NCBI RefSeq assembly: GCF_900197875.1
Contig: NZ_FZMO01000146.1
Coordinates: 1 to 52,475 of the forward strand
Direction: 5' to 3'
DNA length: 52,475 nucleotides
From: Frankia canadensis
GTDB lineage: Bacteria > Actinomycetota > Actinomycetes > Frankiales > Frankiaceae
Shown piece after piece: positions 1 through 10,181 of this stretch (position 1 is the first letter of the stretch; each line of letters opens with the position of its first letter). The notes under the pieces were generated by a model. The model saw nothing but the letters and a program-made list of their open reading frames with translations, did no database searches and was not told the origin of the DNA. The position numbers and the translations under genes are program-made.

Positions 1-1800
1 CCGGAAACGGGGGCGGGCGGACCGGTGCCGGGGGCCACGCGGCTTCCGGGTCTGGCGGCGCCGTCCGGCCCGGCGGTCGGGCGGGAGGCCCAGCGGCGCG
101 GCGCCGGCGGCGACGGCCCGGCGACGCAGATGCCCCGCGCGCAGATGCCCCGCACGCAGATGCCCCGCACGCAGATGCCCCGCACGCAGCTGTCGCCGCC
201 GCCCTTCGCCGCCCCGCCGCTGGTCGGCAGCCGCCCGGCAGCGCCGCCGGCCTCGGGCCCAGGGAGTCCTACGGGTCCCGGCCGGCCGGGACCCGCGTCG
301 GGTCCCCCGCCGCCGCCCGCCGCCGGCGGACAGAACGCGACCGGGACCGTCGAAGGACTGAACGTGGCCCGCCTGCCCGCGCTCGCGCCACCCCCGGGTG
401 CGGCCGCGCCCGCCGCCACCGGCACCGGTGACCCCGCCGTCCCGGCGGGCGGCCAGGCGGGACCGGCGGGCGGCCCCGTGGGACCTCCGGCGCCCGGCCG
501 GGACCGTCGGCGACGCCGCGTCGTCATGCTGGCGGGTGCGGTGGCGCTCCTGGCCGCCGCCGCGGTGGCGGTGCCGCTGGTCGTGCTGGGCGACGACGGC
601 GGCTCCGCCCGGCTCGGTGCGGACGAACGGGCCGCGGCGTCCACGCGTCTCGCGGCCGACGCCGCGGCCCGGCGCGCCCAGGACCCGCACAGCGCCGCGA
701 AGCTCGCGCTCGCCGCCTACGCCGTCTCCCCGACCGCCGCCGCCCGCGACGCCCTCATCGCGTCGTTCACCCGGTCGACCGCGACCCAGGTCGCGGCCGC
801 GGGCCCGGCGTACTCCGGGCTCGCGCTGAGCCCGGACGGCGCGGTGCTGGCCGGCACCGACGACACGGGCCGGCTGCATCTGTGGCGGGTGGACGCGCAG
901 GGACGGCCCACCGTCGCCGCCGAGGGTTCGGACGGCGACCACGCGGCGGGCGTGGTGTTCGACAGCAGCGGGCGCACCCTCGCCACCGGCGGCGCCACCG
1001 ACGCGGGCCGGCTGTGGGACGTCACCGACCCGGCTCGGCCGCATGCCCTCGGCTCGCTGGGCACCCAGGCGACGCCGGTACACCAGCTGGCGCTGTCGTC
1101 GCACGCCCACCTGCTCGCCACCGCGGGCGTCGACTGGTCGGTCGGGCTGTGGGATGTCACCGACCCGAGCCGGCCGGTGTCGCTGCAGCTGCTGATCGGC
1201 CGCGCCGGGCCGGTCACGGGCATGGCACTGCGCCCGGACGGCGCCGTCCTCGCCATCGCCGGGGTGGGCGGCACCGTCCAGTTGTGGGACGTGCGCGACG
1301 CGCGTCACCCGCAGCAGACGGGCACGGTCTCCGGGCACGCCGGCGCGGTGAACAGCGTCGCGTTCAGCCCCGACGGCACGCTGCTCGCGAGTGGTGGCGA
1401 TGACCGGACCCTGCAGGTCGCCGACGTCACCGATCCGGCGCACCCCCGGGTGACGCGCCGCCTGACCGGACATGGCGCGCCGGTGGCCGCCGTCGCCTTC
1501 GCCGGCCGTGAGCAGCTGCTCAGCGCCGACGCCGGCGGCACCGTCGTCTACTGGAACCTGGCCGCGGCCGCACCGGCCTTCACCTCGCTGGGTGCGCTCG
1601 ACGGCGCGCCACGGGCGATGACCACGGCCGACAACGGTGCCGTGGGCCTGACCGCCGAGCGGGGCACGATCCTGCTCGGGACACTCGAGCCGCAGCGGCT
1701 GCGCCGGTTGGCGTGCGCGGACCCCGCCGCCGCGCCGAGCCGGGCCGAGTGGGCCAGCCTCGCCCCGGGCGTCCCCTACACCGACGCCTGCGCCGGCTGA
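1..1800 (+). CDS. Membrane-anchored WD40 repeat protein, N-terminus cut by window edge
   Basis: The frame is open from the first base, so the true start lies outside the window; a GTG at 25 is only the first possible start seen. The visible part begins with a Pro/Ala/Gly-rich stretch (about 150 residues counted from the GTG), then a basic cluster and one transmembrane helix (about residues 163-190, RRRRVVMLAGAVALL onward). An extracellular beta-propeller follows, with recurring WD40-type units such as LWDVTDPARP, LWDVTDPSRP, LWDVRDARHP and VADVTDPAHP, each preceded by an SPDG/RPDG-like turn. In actinobacteria this layout (linker, helix, WD40) is common at the C-terminus of Ser/Thr kinases or STAND proteins. 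The catalytic domain, if any, would be upstream, so kinase identity is inference. The linker contains four copies of a 15-bp repeat. Confidence 0.8.
   Translation, partial: PETGAGGPVPGATRLPGLAAPSGPAVGREAQRRGAGGDGPATQMPRAQMPRTQMPRTQMPRTQLSPPPFAAPPLVGSRPAAPPASGPGSPTGPGRPGPASGPPPPPAAGGQNATGTVEGLNVARLPALAPPPGAAAPAATGTGDPAVPAGGQAGPAGGPVGPPAPGRDRRRRRVVMLAGAVALLAAAAVAVPLVVLGDDGGSARLGADERAAASTRLAADAAARRAQDPHSAAKLALAAYAVSPTAAARDALIASFTRSTATQVAAAGPAYSGLALSPDGAVLAGTDDTGRLHLWRVDAQGRPTVAAEGSDGDHAAGVVFDSSGRTLATGGATDAGRLWDVTDPARPHALGSLGTQATPVHQLALSSHAHLLATAGVDWSVGLWDVTDPSRPVSLQLLIGRAGPVTGMALRPDGAVLAIAGVGGTVQLWDVRDARHPQQTGTVSGHAGAVNSVAFSPDGTLLASGGDDRTLQVADVTDPAHPRVTRRLTGHGAPVAAVAFAGREQLLSADAGGTVVYWNLAAAAPAFTSLGALDGAPRAMTTADNGAVGLTAERGTILLGTLEPQRLRRLACADPAAAPSRAEWASLAPGVPYTDACAG
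127..186 (+). repeat. 15-bp tandem repeat x4 inside the WD40 gene linker
   Basis: Four consecutive copies of CAGATGCCCCGCACG (the first copy has CGCGCG at its end) encode QMPRA/QMPRT units. The length is a multiple of three, so copy-number change would keep the frame. Confidence 0.9.
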
Positions 1801-1837
1801 TCGGGCGCCCGCGCCGGCCGGTGGAGCGGCCGCGCGG

Positions 1838-1954
1838 CCTCGACCAGGGCGGCGCCTCGACCAGGCGGCGCGCTGACCAGGGCGGCGCGCTGACCACGCG
1901 ACGCCTCGACCACGGCGACGCGCTGACCAGGGCGGTGTCTCCACCGCGGCGGCG
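1838..1954. repeat. Degenerate 16-17 bp tandem repeat array, seven units
   Basis: Seven head-to-tail units resemble CGCTGACCAGGGCGGCG, starting at 1838, 1855, 1871, 1888, 1904, 1921 and 1938. Units alternate between CCTCGACCA and CGCTGACCA heads. The array lies in the 409-bp intergenic region between the convergent WD40 and Hsp70-fusion genes. A 12-bp self-complementary GGCCGCGCGGCC (1828-1839) directly precedes it. Nothing else recognisable fills 1801-2209 except the possible gene remnant at about 1963-2125. Confidence 0.8.
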
Positions 1955-1962
1955 CTGGCACG

Positions 1963-2125
1963 TCAGGACTCCGACGGCCTGGGCGCGTCCGTGCCCGCGA
2001 AAGCGCGCCGGCGCCGGCGGCGGACGCCGAGGAACAGGATCCCGCGAGCGCCACCGCGGCGACGATGCCGACAACGAGGGCGGTCCTGGCGGCGAAGCCG
2101 CCGATGACCAGACGGCACCAATCGG
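1963..2125 (-). pseudogene. Possible remnant of a C-terminal membrane anchor, frameshifted
   Basis: On the minus strand one frame reads GGFAARTALVVGIVAAVALAG, i.e. most of a transmembrane helix. A change of frame at the GCGGGATCC near 2040 continues it naturally as ILFLGVRRRRRRAFAGTDA and ends in a stop at 1963-1965. A helix followed by a run of arginines and a short tail is typical of a C-terminal stop-transfer anchor. No start codon is found in the upstream frame, which itself follows a stop. It may be a decayed gene end, or chance in GC-rich sequence. Confidence 0.25.
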
Positions 2126-2209
2126 CGCTATCTGGCGCTCAACCGGCAACAGATTTCAACCTCCCGGTCGCCTGAGCCGCACCGCGCGTGGCGGGCGGCG
2201 AGGCCCCGG

Positions 2210-5011
2210 TCAGGCGGGTACCGGTCCCACCCCCGCCGTGAGCGCGTTCAGCCGGGAGACGTTCTGGCCCACGGTGTCGTCGGTGCGGGGCACGTAGTGG
2301 GCGTCGAAGGCGATCTTGCGCCCGTTCTCGAGGAAGTAGCGCAGGAAGGCGGCAGTCGCCGGCTGGCGTACCGCGTCGATCCGCGCGTAGATGTACAGCG
2401 GCTTGCACAGCGGCAGGTACAGCCCGGTGCCGACCGCGACCGCCGTGGGCGCCACGCAGCCCTCACCGTTGTTGATCTCAACGCCGCGCAGCCGGTCTCC
2501 GAACGTCTCGAAGGTGGGGAAGTCCAGGTAGCCGATGGACAGCCGATCGCCGGCGACGTCGTTGGCCACGCCGCTGAGGTCGGCCTGCCGGTAGGAGCGG
2601 GACCGGTCGCTGGCGTCGCTGATGGTGGCGTTGAAGACCTGCGCCTGCACCGACGTGCGGGGCGGGCCGACGAACGACACCGGCTCGTCCGGGAAGGAGG
2701 AGTCGATCTGGTTCCACCGGGTGATCGACGAGTCGGCGCCCCAGATCTTCTTGACCTGCTTCAGCGTCAGGCAGTGCAGCCAGGTGTTCTGCGGGTTGAC
2801 CACGATCGGCAGCGTGTGGTGGGCGACCTCGAATCCCACCAGCTTCTTCTCGCAGGCGGGATCCTTCAGCGAGCCGGGGTTCGGCTCGAAGGAGGCGTCG
2901 GCGAGGTCCGCCTTACCGCTGCACAGGGCGGCGAAACCGTCCTCGGTGCTCGTCGCCTCGATGCTGACGGTGACGTTGCGCTGGGTCCGGCGGAACTCGT
3001 TGTAGGCCGTCTCCGTGATCGGCGCGACCTCCGACGAGCCGGCGACCCGGACCAGGTTCGGCGCCGGCGGCGGCTCCGGCGACGAGGTGGCCGGCGGCGG
3101 GATCGGATCGGTCGTCGGGAAGGTCGACACCGAGGCCACCGGCGTGCCGGAATCGGAACCCCGGTCGGTGAGCACGACCCCGGCGGTCGTGCCCGCCGCC
3201 ACGAACAGGACCGCGACGATCGCGGCCGCGATCAGGCCTCGGCGCGACCCGAAGATCCCGCCCCCGCCCCCGCTACCGCCGCGCCTGGCTCCGCGACCAC
3301 CCGGGCCGGCGGCGCCACCCGACGCGCCGGCGGGCGCCGGTTCGCCGACGGAGGCCTCGGCACCGCCGGCGGAGGCCCCGCCCTCGGCACCGACGAGCCC
3401 GTAGGCGCCGGCCGCGGCCGCCACCGGGCGATCGCCGGCCCCGCCGGAGCCGGCCGCGGGACCACCCACACCCGCGGCACCCACGCCCGGGTTCGCCCAC
3501 GCGCCACCGCCTGGGCCGTGGCCCTGGCCGTACCCTGTCGCCTGCCCGGTGTCCGTAGCCTGGCCGTAGACCGTCGCCTGGCCGTAGGCCGCGCCCGGGG
3601 CGACAGTGGCCGCGCCGGACGTCCCCCAGCCGCCAGCGGCCGCGTCGGCGCTCTGACCCGGCGTGCCGGTGCGGCCGTCCGGCCCGTCACCGACGACCCA
3701 CCGCGCGGTCGGCCCGTCGATGTCGCCGCCGCCGGCCATCGCGGCACCGGCACCGGCAGCGCTGGCACCCGGTCCGGCCGCGGCCGCGGCGGCCGGATCG
3801 GCGGAGGCAGCGGCGGCGGGCGGCGTGCTGCCGTCACCGGCCAGGTACGGGGGCAGCGAGCTCAGGCTCGCCGCGTCCGGCGGGCGGATCAGCGCGGTCG
3901 TGTCGTAGGTCTGCTCGGCGCCGGCGCCGCCGGCCCGCGTCGCGCGGTCGGCGAGGTCCGCGGCGAGGATCGCGGCGCCCATCGCCAGGTCCGCGTCGGA
4001 CCGGTGCTCGATCCTGGTGATCTCCGGGAAGGCGGCGCGCAGCCGGCGCGACACCAGCGGCAGGTAGGCGAGTCCGCCGGACAGCAGGATGCGGGACAGG
4101 TCGGCGGGCCCCGCCGGCACCGAGCGCATCGCGCGGCGCAGCGTCTCGACGGTGTCGTCGATCGTCGGGCCGACCAGCGTCTCCAGCTCGGCCCGTGTCA
4201 GGGTGGTCGTGGTCTCCACGCCCGGCAGGCTGACGGTGAGGTCGGCCTCGTCCTCCTCGGCGAGGACCTCCTTGGCCTGCGCGGCGTCGCGGCGCAGCCG
4301 GGCCAGCGCGGTCCGCACGGCCGGGTCGGACCGGTCCAGGCCGGCGGCGACGCCCGCGTGGTCCAGCGCGCGCTCGGCGAGCATTCCGTCGAGGTCGAGG
4401 CCGGCGCCGTGGCGCATCCCAGCCGCCGTGCCGACGAGCTGGTAGCCGAACGGCGAGAACGACAGCACCGCGCTGTCGAGAAACCCGGCGCCGAGGTCGT
4501 ACCAGCCGACGAGGTCGACGGTCTGGGTGAGCGAGGCCCGGGCGAGCAGCGTGCCCATCGCGTCGGCGGCGGGGATGGCCACCACCGGCATCTCCAGGCC
4601 CGACAGCTGCCCGATCGCCTCGGCGAAGGCCTCCCGCCGGCTCGCCGGCCAGAACGTCGGATGGGTGACGACCACCTGGTCGGGCAGGCCGCCGAGCTGC
4701 TCGGCGGCGGTGGTCACCAGGTGCGCGACGAGCCGGCCGAGCAGGCCCTCCCGGCTGTACGCGGCGCCGCCGAGGAGGACCTGGCCGTCGTCGCCGAGGC
4801 GGCGCAGCAGGTCGGTGGCGGACCGGTCCGGGTCGGTGCGGGCGCGGCGCGCCGCCGCGCGGGCGAACACCAGCCCGCCGCCCGCCGGGGCGTACACGAC
4901 CGACGGCAGCCGCCGCTGCCCGCCCAGTTCCAGGACGCGTGGCCAGCCGCCGTCCGCGATCCCGACGATCGTGTGCGCGGATCCGATGTCGATGCCGAGC
5001 TGATAACCCAC
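2210..5011 (-). CDS. Hsp70-type ATPase fused through a membrane helix to a PstS-like binding domain
   Basis: The 933-aa product starts at a GTG (VGYQLGIDIG) with GGGAG five bases upstream; the frame is open 300 bases further but that part looks non-coding. Residues 1-355 are an actin/Hsp70-like ATPase: phosphate-1 loop LGIDIGSAHTIVG (5-17), phosphate-2 DLGAG (172-176) and adenosine loop ILLSGG (308-313). No Hsp70 substrate-binding domain follows. Instead there is an Ala/Gly-rich linker (380-590) with four 18-bp repeats, one transmembrane helix (592-614), a Pro-rich stalk, and an outside domain (652-933) starting VRVAGSSEVAPI, like the GSSTVxPI opening of PstS phosphate-binding proteins. Predicted topology is ATPase inside, solute-binding domain outside, suggesting a sensor or transmembrane coupling role. 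The ligand and function are unknown. Confidence 0.85.
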   Translation of the reverse strand: MGYQLGIDIGSAHTIVGIADGGWPRVLELGGQRRLPSVVYAPAGGGLVFARAAARRARTDPDRSATDLLRRLGDDGQVLLGGAAYSREGLLGRLVAHLVTTAAEQLGGLPDQVVVTHPTFWPASRREAFAEAIGQLSGLEMPVVAIPAADAMGTLLARASLTQTVDLVGWYDLGAGFLDSAVLSFSPFGYQLVGTAAGMRHGAGLDLDGMLAERALDHAGVAAGLDRSDPAVRTALARLRRDAAQAKEVLAEEDEADLTVSLPGVETTTTLTRAELETLVGPTIDDTVETLRRAMRSVPAGPADLSRILLSGGLAYLPLVSRRLRAAFPEITRIEHRSDADLAMGAAILAADLADRATRAGGAGAEQTYDTTALIRPPDAASLSSLPPYLAGDGSTPPAAAASADPAAAAAAGPGASAAGAGAAMAGGGDIDGPTARWVVGDGPDGRTGTPGQSADAAAGGWGTSGAATVAPGAAYGQATVYGQATDTGQATGYGQGHGPGGGAWANPGVGAAGVGGPAAGSGGAGDRPVAAAAGAYGLVGAEGGASAGGAEASVGEPAPAGASGGAAGPGGRGARRGGSGGGGGIFGSRRGLIAAAIVAVLFVAAGTTAGVVLTDRGSDSGTPVASVSTFPTTDPIPPPATSSPEPPPAPNLVRVAGSSEVAPITETAYNEFRRTQRNVTVSIEATSTEDGFAALCSGKADLADASFEPNPGSLKDPACEKKLVGFEVAHHTLPIVVNPQNTWLHCLTLKQVKKIWGADSSITRWNQIDSSFPDEPVSFVGPPRTSVQAQVFNATISDASDRSRSYRQADLSGVANDVAGDRLSIGYLDFPTFETFGDRLRGVEINNGEGCVAPTAVAVGTGLYLPLCKPLYIYARIDAVRQPATAAFLRYFLENGRKIAFDAHYVPRTDDTVGQNVSRLNALTAGVGPVPA
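3525..3596 (-). repeat. 18-bp tandem repeat x4 in the linker of the Hsp70 fusion
   Basis: Four in-frame 18-bp units on the minus strand encode a YGQAT-rich stretch (roughly residues 476-496). They lie in the disordered linker between the ATPase and the membrane helix. Confidence 0.75.
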
Positions 5012-5121
5012 AGCGTCTCCCGAACCACGCGTCACAGGGCCCGCCCCTATCGGGAGTCGAACCCGCCCATCGGAGACCCTCCCCCCAGATGGTGAAAACA
5101 TCGTAAGCGTCCGACCAGGCA

Positions 5122-5150
5122 TTTTTCGTGTCCGCTGGCGGACAGAAAAA
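5122..5150. promoter_or_regulatory. Long imperfect palindrome upstream of the Hsp70-fusion gene
   Basis: TTTTTC, a bulged G, TGTCCGC, a 2-nt centre TG, then GCGGACA and GAAAAA give 13 base pairs with one bulge. The T-run precedes and the A-run follows the stem on both strands, so it is not an intrinsic terminator. It sits about 110 bp upstream of the GTG at 5011 and fits an operator. The rest of the 361-bp gap 5012-5372 holds no convincing gene. Confidence 0.45.
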
Positions 5151-5372
5151 GTCGTGCTCACGCTGAACCGAAACCGCCGCCGGGTCGTGCTCAAGGAGAA
5201 TCGGGCGGTAACACCGCTGGCCGGCTCCGGAGTTCGCCGCTCGCCGCCCGCGACGCCGCCATCCGCACTCGGCCCGTCGCGATCCGGCCTCCTCGACCAG
5301 CCCGGCACCATCGGGCCGTGGCCAGATCATGGCGGGTGCCGGCGCCTGGTGAGCGAGACCGCCCGCGCCGCC

Positions 5373-6461
5373 TCAGGGGTTCACAACGACCTTGATCGTC
5401 TCTCCGCGGGCGACGGCCCTGATGGCCTCCTCGGTCCGCTCCAGCGGGAACCGGTGCGTCACGAGCTCCTCGAATCCGAGCTCCGCGCCGTACTTCGCCG
5501 CGATCTCCACGGTCCTGTGGTAGCTCTCGGTCGAGCCGCCAAGCGTCCCCAGGATCGTGAGGGCACGGTTGTTCACGACCACCGGGTTGAAGTCGACGGT
5601 CGCGGTGCCGGAGTAGAGCCCCATGATGAGATATCGCCCCTGCGGTGCCAGGAGATCGATCCCCTCGGGAAACGCCGACACATGCCCGGCGGCCTCCACC
5701 ACGACGTCCGCGCCACGCCCGTCGGTGGCGGCGAACACCCGGGCCCGCCGGTCCTCCATCGACGTGGACTCCAGGGACAGCACCTCGTCCGCCCCCAGCC
5801 GCGTCGCGGCCGCGAGCCGAGGCCGCGGGTCGCCGATGACGATGACGCGTCGCGCGCCGGCGTCGCGCGCCGCCACGATCGCGGCGAGCCCCACGGGTCC
5901 CGAGCCCTGGATCACCACGGAGGCCCCCTCCACCGAGCCGAGGCGCTCCAGCCCGCCGAGCGCCGTCGGCATCGCGCAGCCGAACGCGATGACCGCTTCG
6001 GACGACACCTCGCCCGGCACCCGGAAGAAGGCCGCCGTGCGGCGCACGATCGCGTACTCCTGGAAACCGGCCGACGTCCCGGGACCGTATGGCGCCGGCC
6101 ACACCATGCGCTCGCACAGTGCGGTCGTGCCACCGGAGGTGCAGTGCCCACATTCACCACATGGCGTCGGAGGTAACCAGTACAGCCTGTCTCCTGGTCC
6201 GATGGGCGCACCGGCCCTGTCGGTCCGCACGTCCGCGCCACACGCGACGATCACGCCGACGCCCTCGTGGCCGAAGCAGATCGGCGCGGGCGGTCTCGGC
6301 AGGTCGCCCGAGAGGCGGTGCAGGTCCGTGCCGCAGACTCCGGCGTGCGTGACGCGCAGCAGGAGCTCGTCCGACCGCGGCTCGGGCACGGCGTGCTCCC
6401 GCAGGTCCAGCGCGTCCCCGGAACCCGTGAACACCACCGACCTGCCGATTCTGCCCGCCAT
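5373..6461 (-). CDS. Zinc-dependent medium-chain alcohol dehydrogenase
   Basis: The 362-aa product starts at ATG (MAGRIGRSVVF) with a strong GGGGAGGAG site. It is a medium-chain dehydrogenase: catalytic zinc motif GVCGTDLH (Cys and Asp region), GHEGVG with the second zinc-site His/Glu, and a structural-zinc loop beginning CGECGHC and including a later Cys. The Rossmann segment QGSGPVGLAAIVAARDAGA is followed by an acidic residue region (VIGDPRPR), suggesting NAD(H). The family oxidises alcohols or polyols or reduces aldehydes; the substrate cannot be told from sequence. It is a single gene with 361 bp and 415 bp of non-coding DNA on its sides. Confidence 0.88.
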   Translation of the reverse strand: MAGRIGRSVVFTGSGDALDLREHAVPEPRSDELLLRVTHAGVCGTDLHRLSGDLPRPPAPICFGHEGVGVIVACGADVRTDRAGAPIGPGDRLYWLPPTPCGECGHCTSGGTTALCERMVWPAPYGPGTSAGFQEYAIVRRTAAFFRVPGEVSSEAVIAFGCAMPTALGGLERLGSVEGASVVIQGSGPVGLAAIVAARDAGARRVIVIGDPRPRLAAATRLGADEVLSLESTSMEDRRARVFAATDGRGADVVVEAAGHVSAFPEGIDLLAPQGRYLIMGLYSGTATVDFNPVVVNNRALTILGTLGGSTESYHRTVEIAAKYGAELGFEELVTHRFPLERTEEAIRAVARGETIKVVVNP

Positions 6462-6711
6462 CGCGGCTCCTCCCCGTCGCACGATCAGTCGTTGACGATA
6501 GTGCCGCAGGCCACCATCCGGGCAGTATCGACCAATGGGGCTGTACCGGTCTGGTTCCAGGCCGCACCTCGGGTCGTGATCTTCGCGGATGGTGTCGCGC
6601 GACGGCTCCTGGCAGCGTGATGGCCGTTTCACGGCAGCGCGTGTCGCATAATCCGGGCGAACCGGACGGGGAACCACGAATTCGCGACACGGTGCCGCTG
6701 TCCCCCGCAAT

Positions 6712-6733
6712 CACTTCCCATCCGAGGGAAGTG
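6712..6733. promoter_or_regulatory. Perfect 8-bp inverted repeat, candidate operator
   Basis: CACTTCCC, six-base spacer, GGGAAGTG. It lies 251 bp upstream of the alcohol dehydrogenase start and 143 bp beyond the meaB stop, in the 415-bp gap 6462-6876. No T-tract follows on either strand, so an operator is more likely than a terminator. The rest of the gap shows no gene. Confidence 0.4.
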
Positions 6734-6836
6734 CGCGCGATATGCGACGTACCGGGAGCGACCGAACCCGGTTCTCGACCACGGCCGCTCGAGGCGACGG
6801 TCGGTAGCTGCGGGCGAGGCCGCTGGTCAGGGCGTG

Positions 6837-6879
6837 TAGGCCGGGGGAGAACAGGGGTTCTTCCACCGGGTTCGGCCTA
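6837..6879 (-). terminator. Candidate terminator hairpin at the meaB stop
   Basis: A 7-bp stem TAGGCCG / CGGCCTA encloses a second 5-bp hairpin (AGAAC AGGG GTTCT). On the minus strand the first arm includes the meaB stop codon TAG. There is no U-tract, which is usual for GC-rich actinobacteria. Confidence 0.45.
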
Positions 6880-7902
6880 GGCGGGAGCGGATGACCGAGG
6901 TGCCGGCACGGGTTCGGCGAAGGCGGTGAGGATGGCGTCGGCGGCGAGCGCCGGGGTGAGGGTGCCGTCGCGGACGCGGCGCTCGAGGTCGGGGGTGAGC
7001 TCGCGGACGCGCGGGTGGGCGCGCAGCTCGGCGAGCAGGCGGTCGTGGACCATCGCCCAGGTCCACTCGACCTGCTGGCGGCGGCGGCGGGCGGCGAGCT
7101 CGCCGGAGGCGTCGAGGGTGTCCTGGTGCTTGACGATCTGCGCCCAGACGGTGTCGATGCCGGTGCGTTCGGCGGCGCTGCAGGTCAGCACGGGAGTGTT
7201 CCAGTCCCGCGGGCCGGCGGCGCCCTGCAGCATCCGCAGCGCCCCGGCGAGTTCCCGGGCGGCGCGGCGGGCGTCCATCTCGTGCGGACCGTCGGCCTTG
7301 TTCACCGCGATGACGTCGGCGAGCTCCAGGACGCCCTTCTTGATGCCCTGCAGCTGGTCGCCGGTGCGGGCCAGGGTGAGGAACAGGAAGGTGTCGACCA
7401 TGTCGGCGACGGTCGTCTCGGACTGGCCGACGCCGACCGTCTCGACGAGCACGATGTCGTAGCCGGCCGCCTCCATGATCACCATGGCCTCACGGGTGGC
7501 CTTGGCGACGCCGCCGAGGGTGCCGGCGGTCGGCGACGGTCGGATGAAGGCCGCCGGGTCCACCGACAGCGCGGCCATCCGGGTCTTGTCGCCGAGGACG
7601 CTGCCGCCGGTCCGGGTCGAGGACGGGTCGACGGCGAGCACCGCCACCTGGTGGCCGCGGCCGGTGAGCATGGTGCCGAGCGTGTCGATGAACGTCGACT
7701 TGCCGACGCCGGGCACGCCGGTGATGCCCACCCGCCGCGCCTTGCCCGCCTGCGGCAGCAGCATGACGAGCAGCTGCTGCGCGAGCTCCCGGTGGTCCGC
7801 CCGGGTGGACTCGACGAGCGTGATGGCCCGCGCGATCCAGGTTCGCGACGAGGCCAGCACGCCGTCCGCGTACTCGGTGAGATCGATGGGTCGCCGGGTC
7901 AC
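6877..7902 (-). CDS. meaB: Methylmalonyl-CoA mutase-associated GTPase MeaB
   Basis: The 341-aa product is a SIMIBI-class G protein of the MeaB/ArgK family, which gates delivery of adenosylcobalamin to methylmalonyl-CoA mutase and protects the enzyme from inactivation. Visible motifs are the P-loop GVPGVGKST (62-70), the family-typical AVDPSSTRTGGSVLGDKTRM, the switch/Walker B region VLVETVGVGQSE, and NKAD for guanine. The length is normal for the family. It is the third gene of mutA-mutB-meaB, 29 bp after mutB. The GTG start at 7902 has only a weak upstream site, so the start is less certain than the gene. Confidence 0.95.
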   Translation of the reverse strand: MTRRPIDLTEYADGVLASSRTWIARAITLVESTRADHRELAQQLLVMLLPQAGKARRVGITGVPGVGKSTFIDTLGTMLTGRGHQVAVLAVDPSSTRTGGSVLGDKTRMAALSVDPAAFIRPSPTAGTLGGVAKATREAMVIMEAAGYDIVLVETVGVGQSETTVADMVDTFLFLTLARTGDQLQGIKKGVLELADVIAVNKADGPHEMDARRAARELAGALRMLQGAAGPRDWNTPVLTCSAAERTGIDTVWAQIVKHQDTLDASGELAARRRRQQVEWTWAMVHDRLLAELRAHPRVRELTPDLERRVRDGTLTPALAADAILTAFAEPVPAPRSSAPA

Positions 7903-7931
7903 GATGCCAGGTATGTCATGACGCGGGCGGT

Positions 7932-10180
<2,249 letters not shown>

Positions 10181-10181
<1 letters not shown>

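Noticed and set aside
5053-5063. GGTTCGACTCC on the minus strand, identical to a tRNA T-loop (box B) core
   Set aside because: No acceptor, D or anticodon arm could be folded around it within 75-90 bases.
2297-5095. A 932-codon plus-strand frame opposite the Hsp70 fusion
   Set aside because: Antisense shadow; low-complexity Arg/Gly/Ala sequence without motifs.
5122-5150. Intrinsic terminator of the alcohol dehydrogenase gene
   Set aside because: The T-run is before and the A-run after the stem on either strand, the wrong order for a terminator, and it is over 220 bp from the stop.
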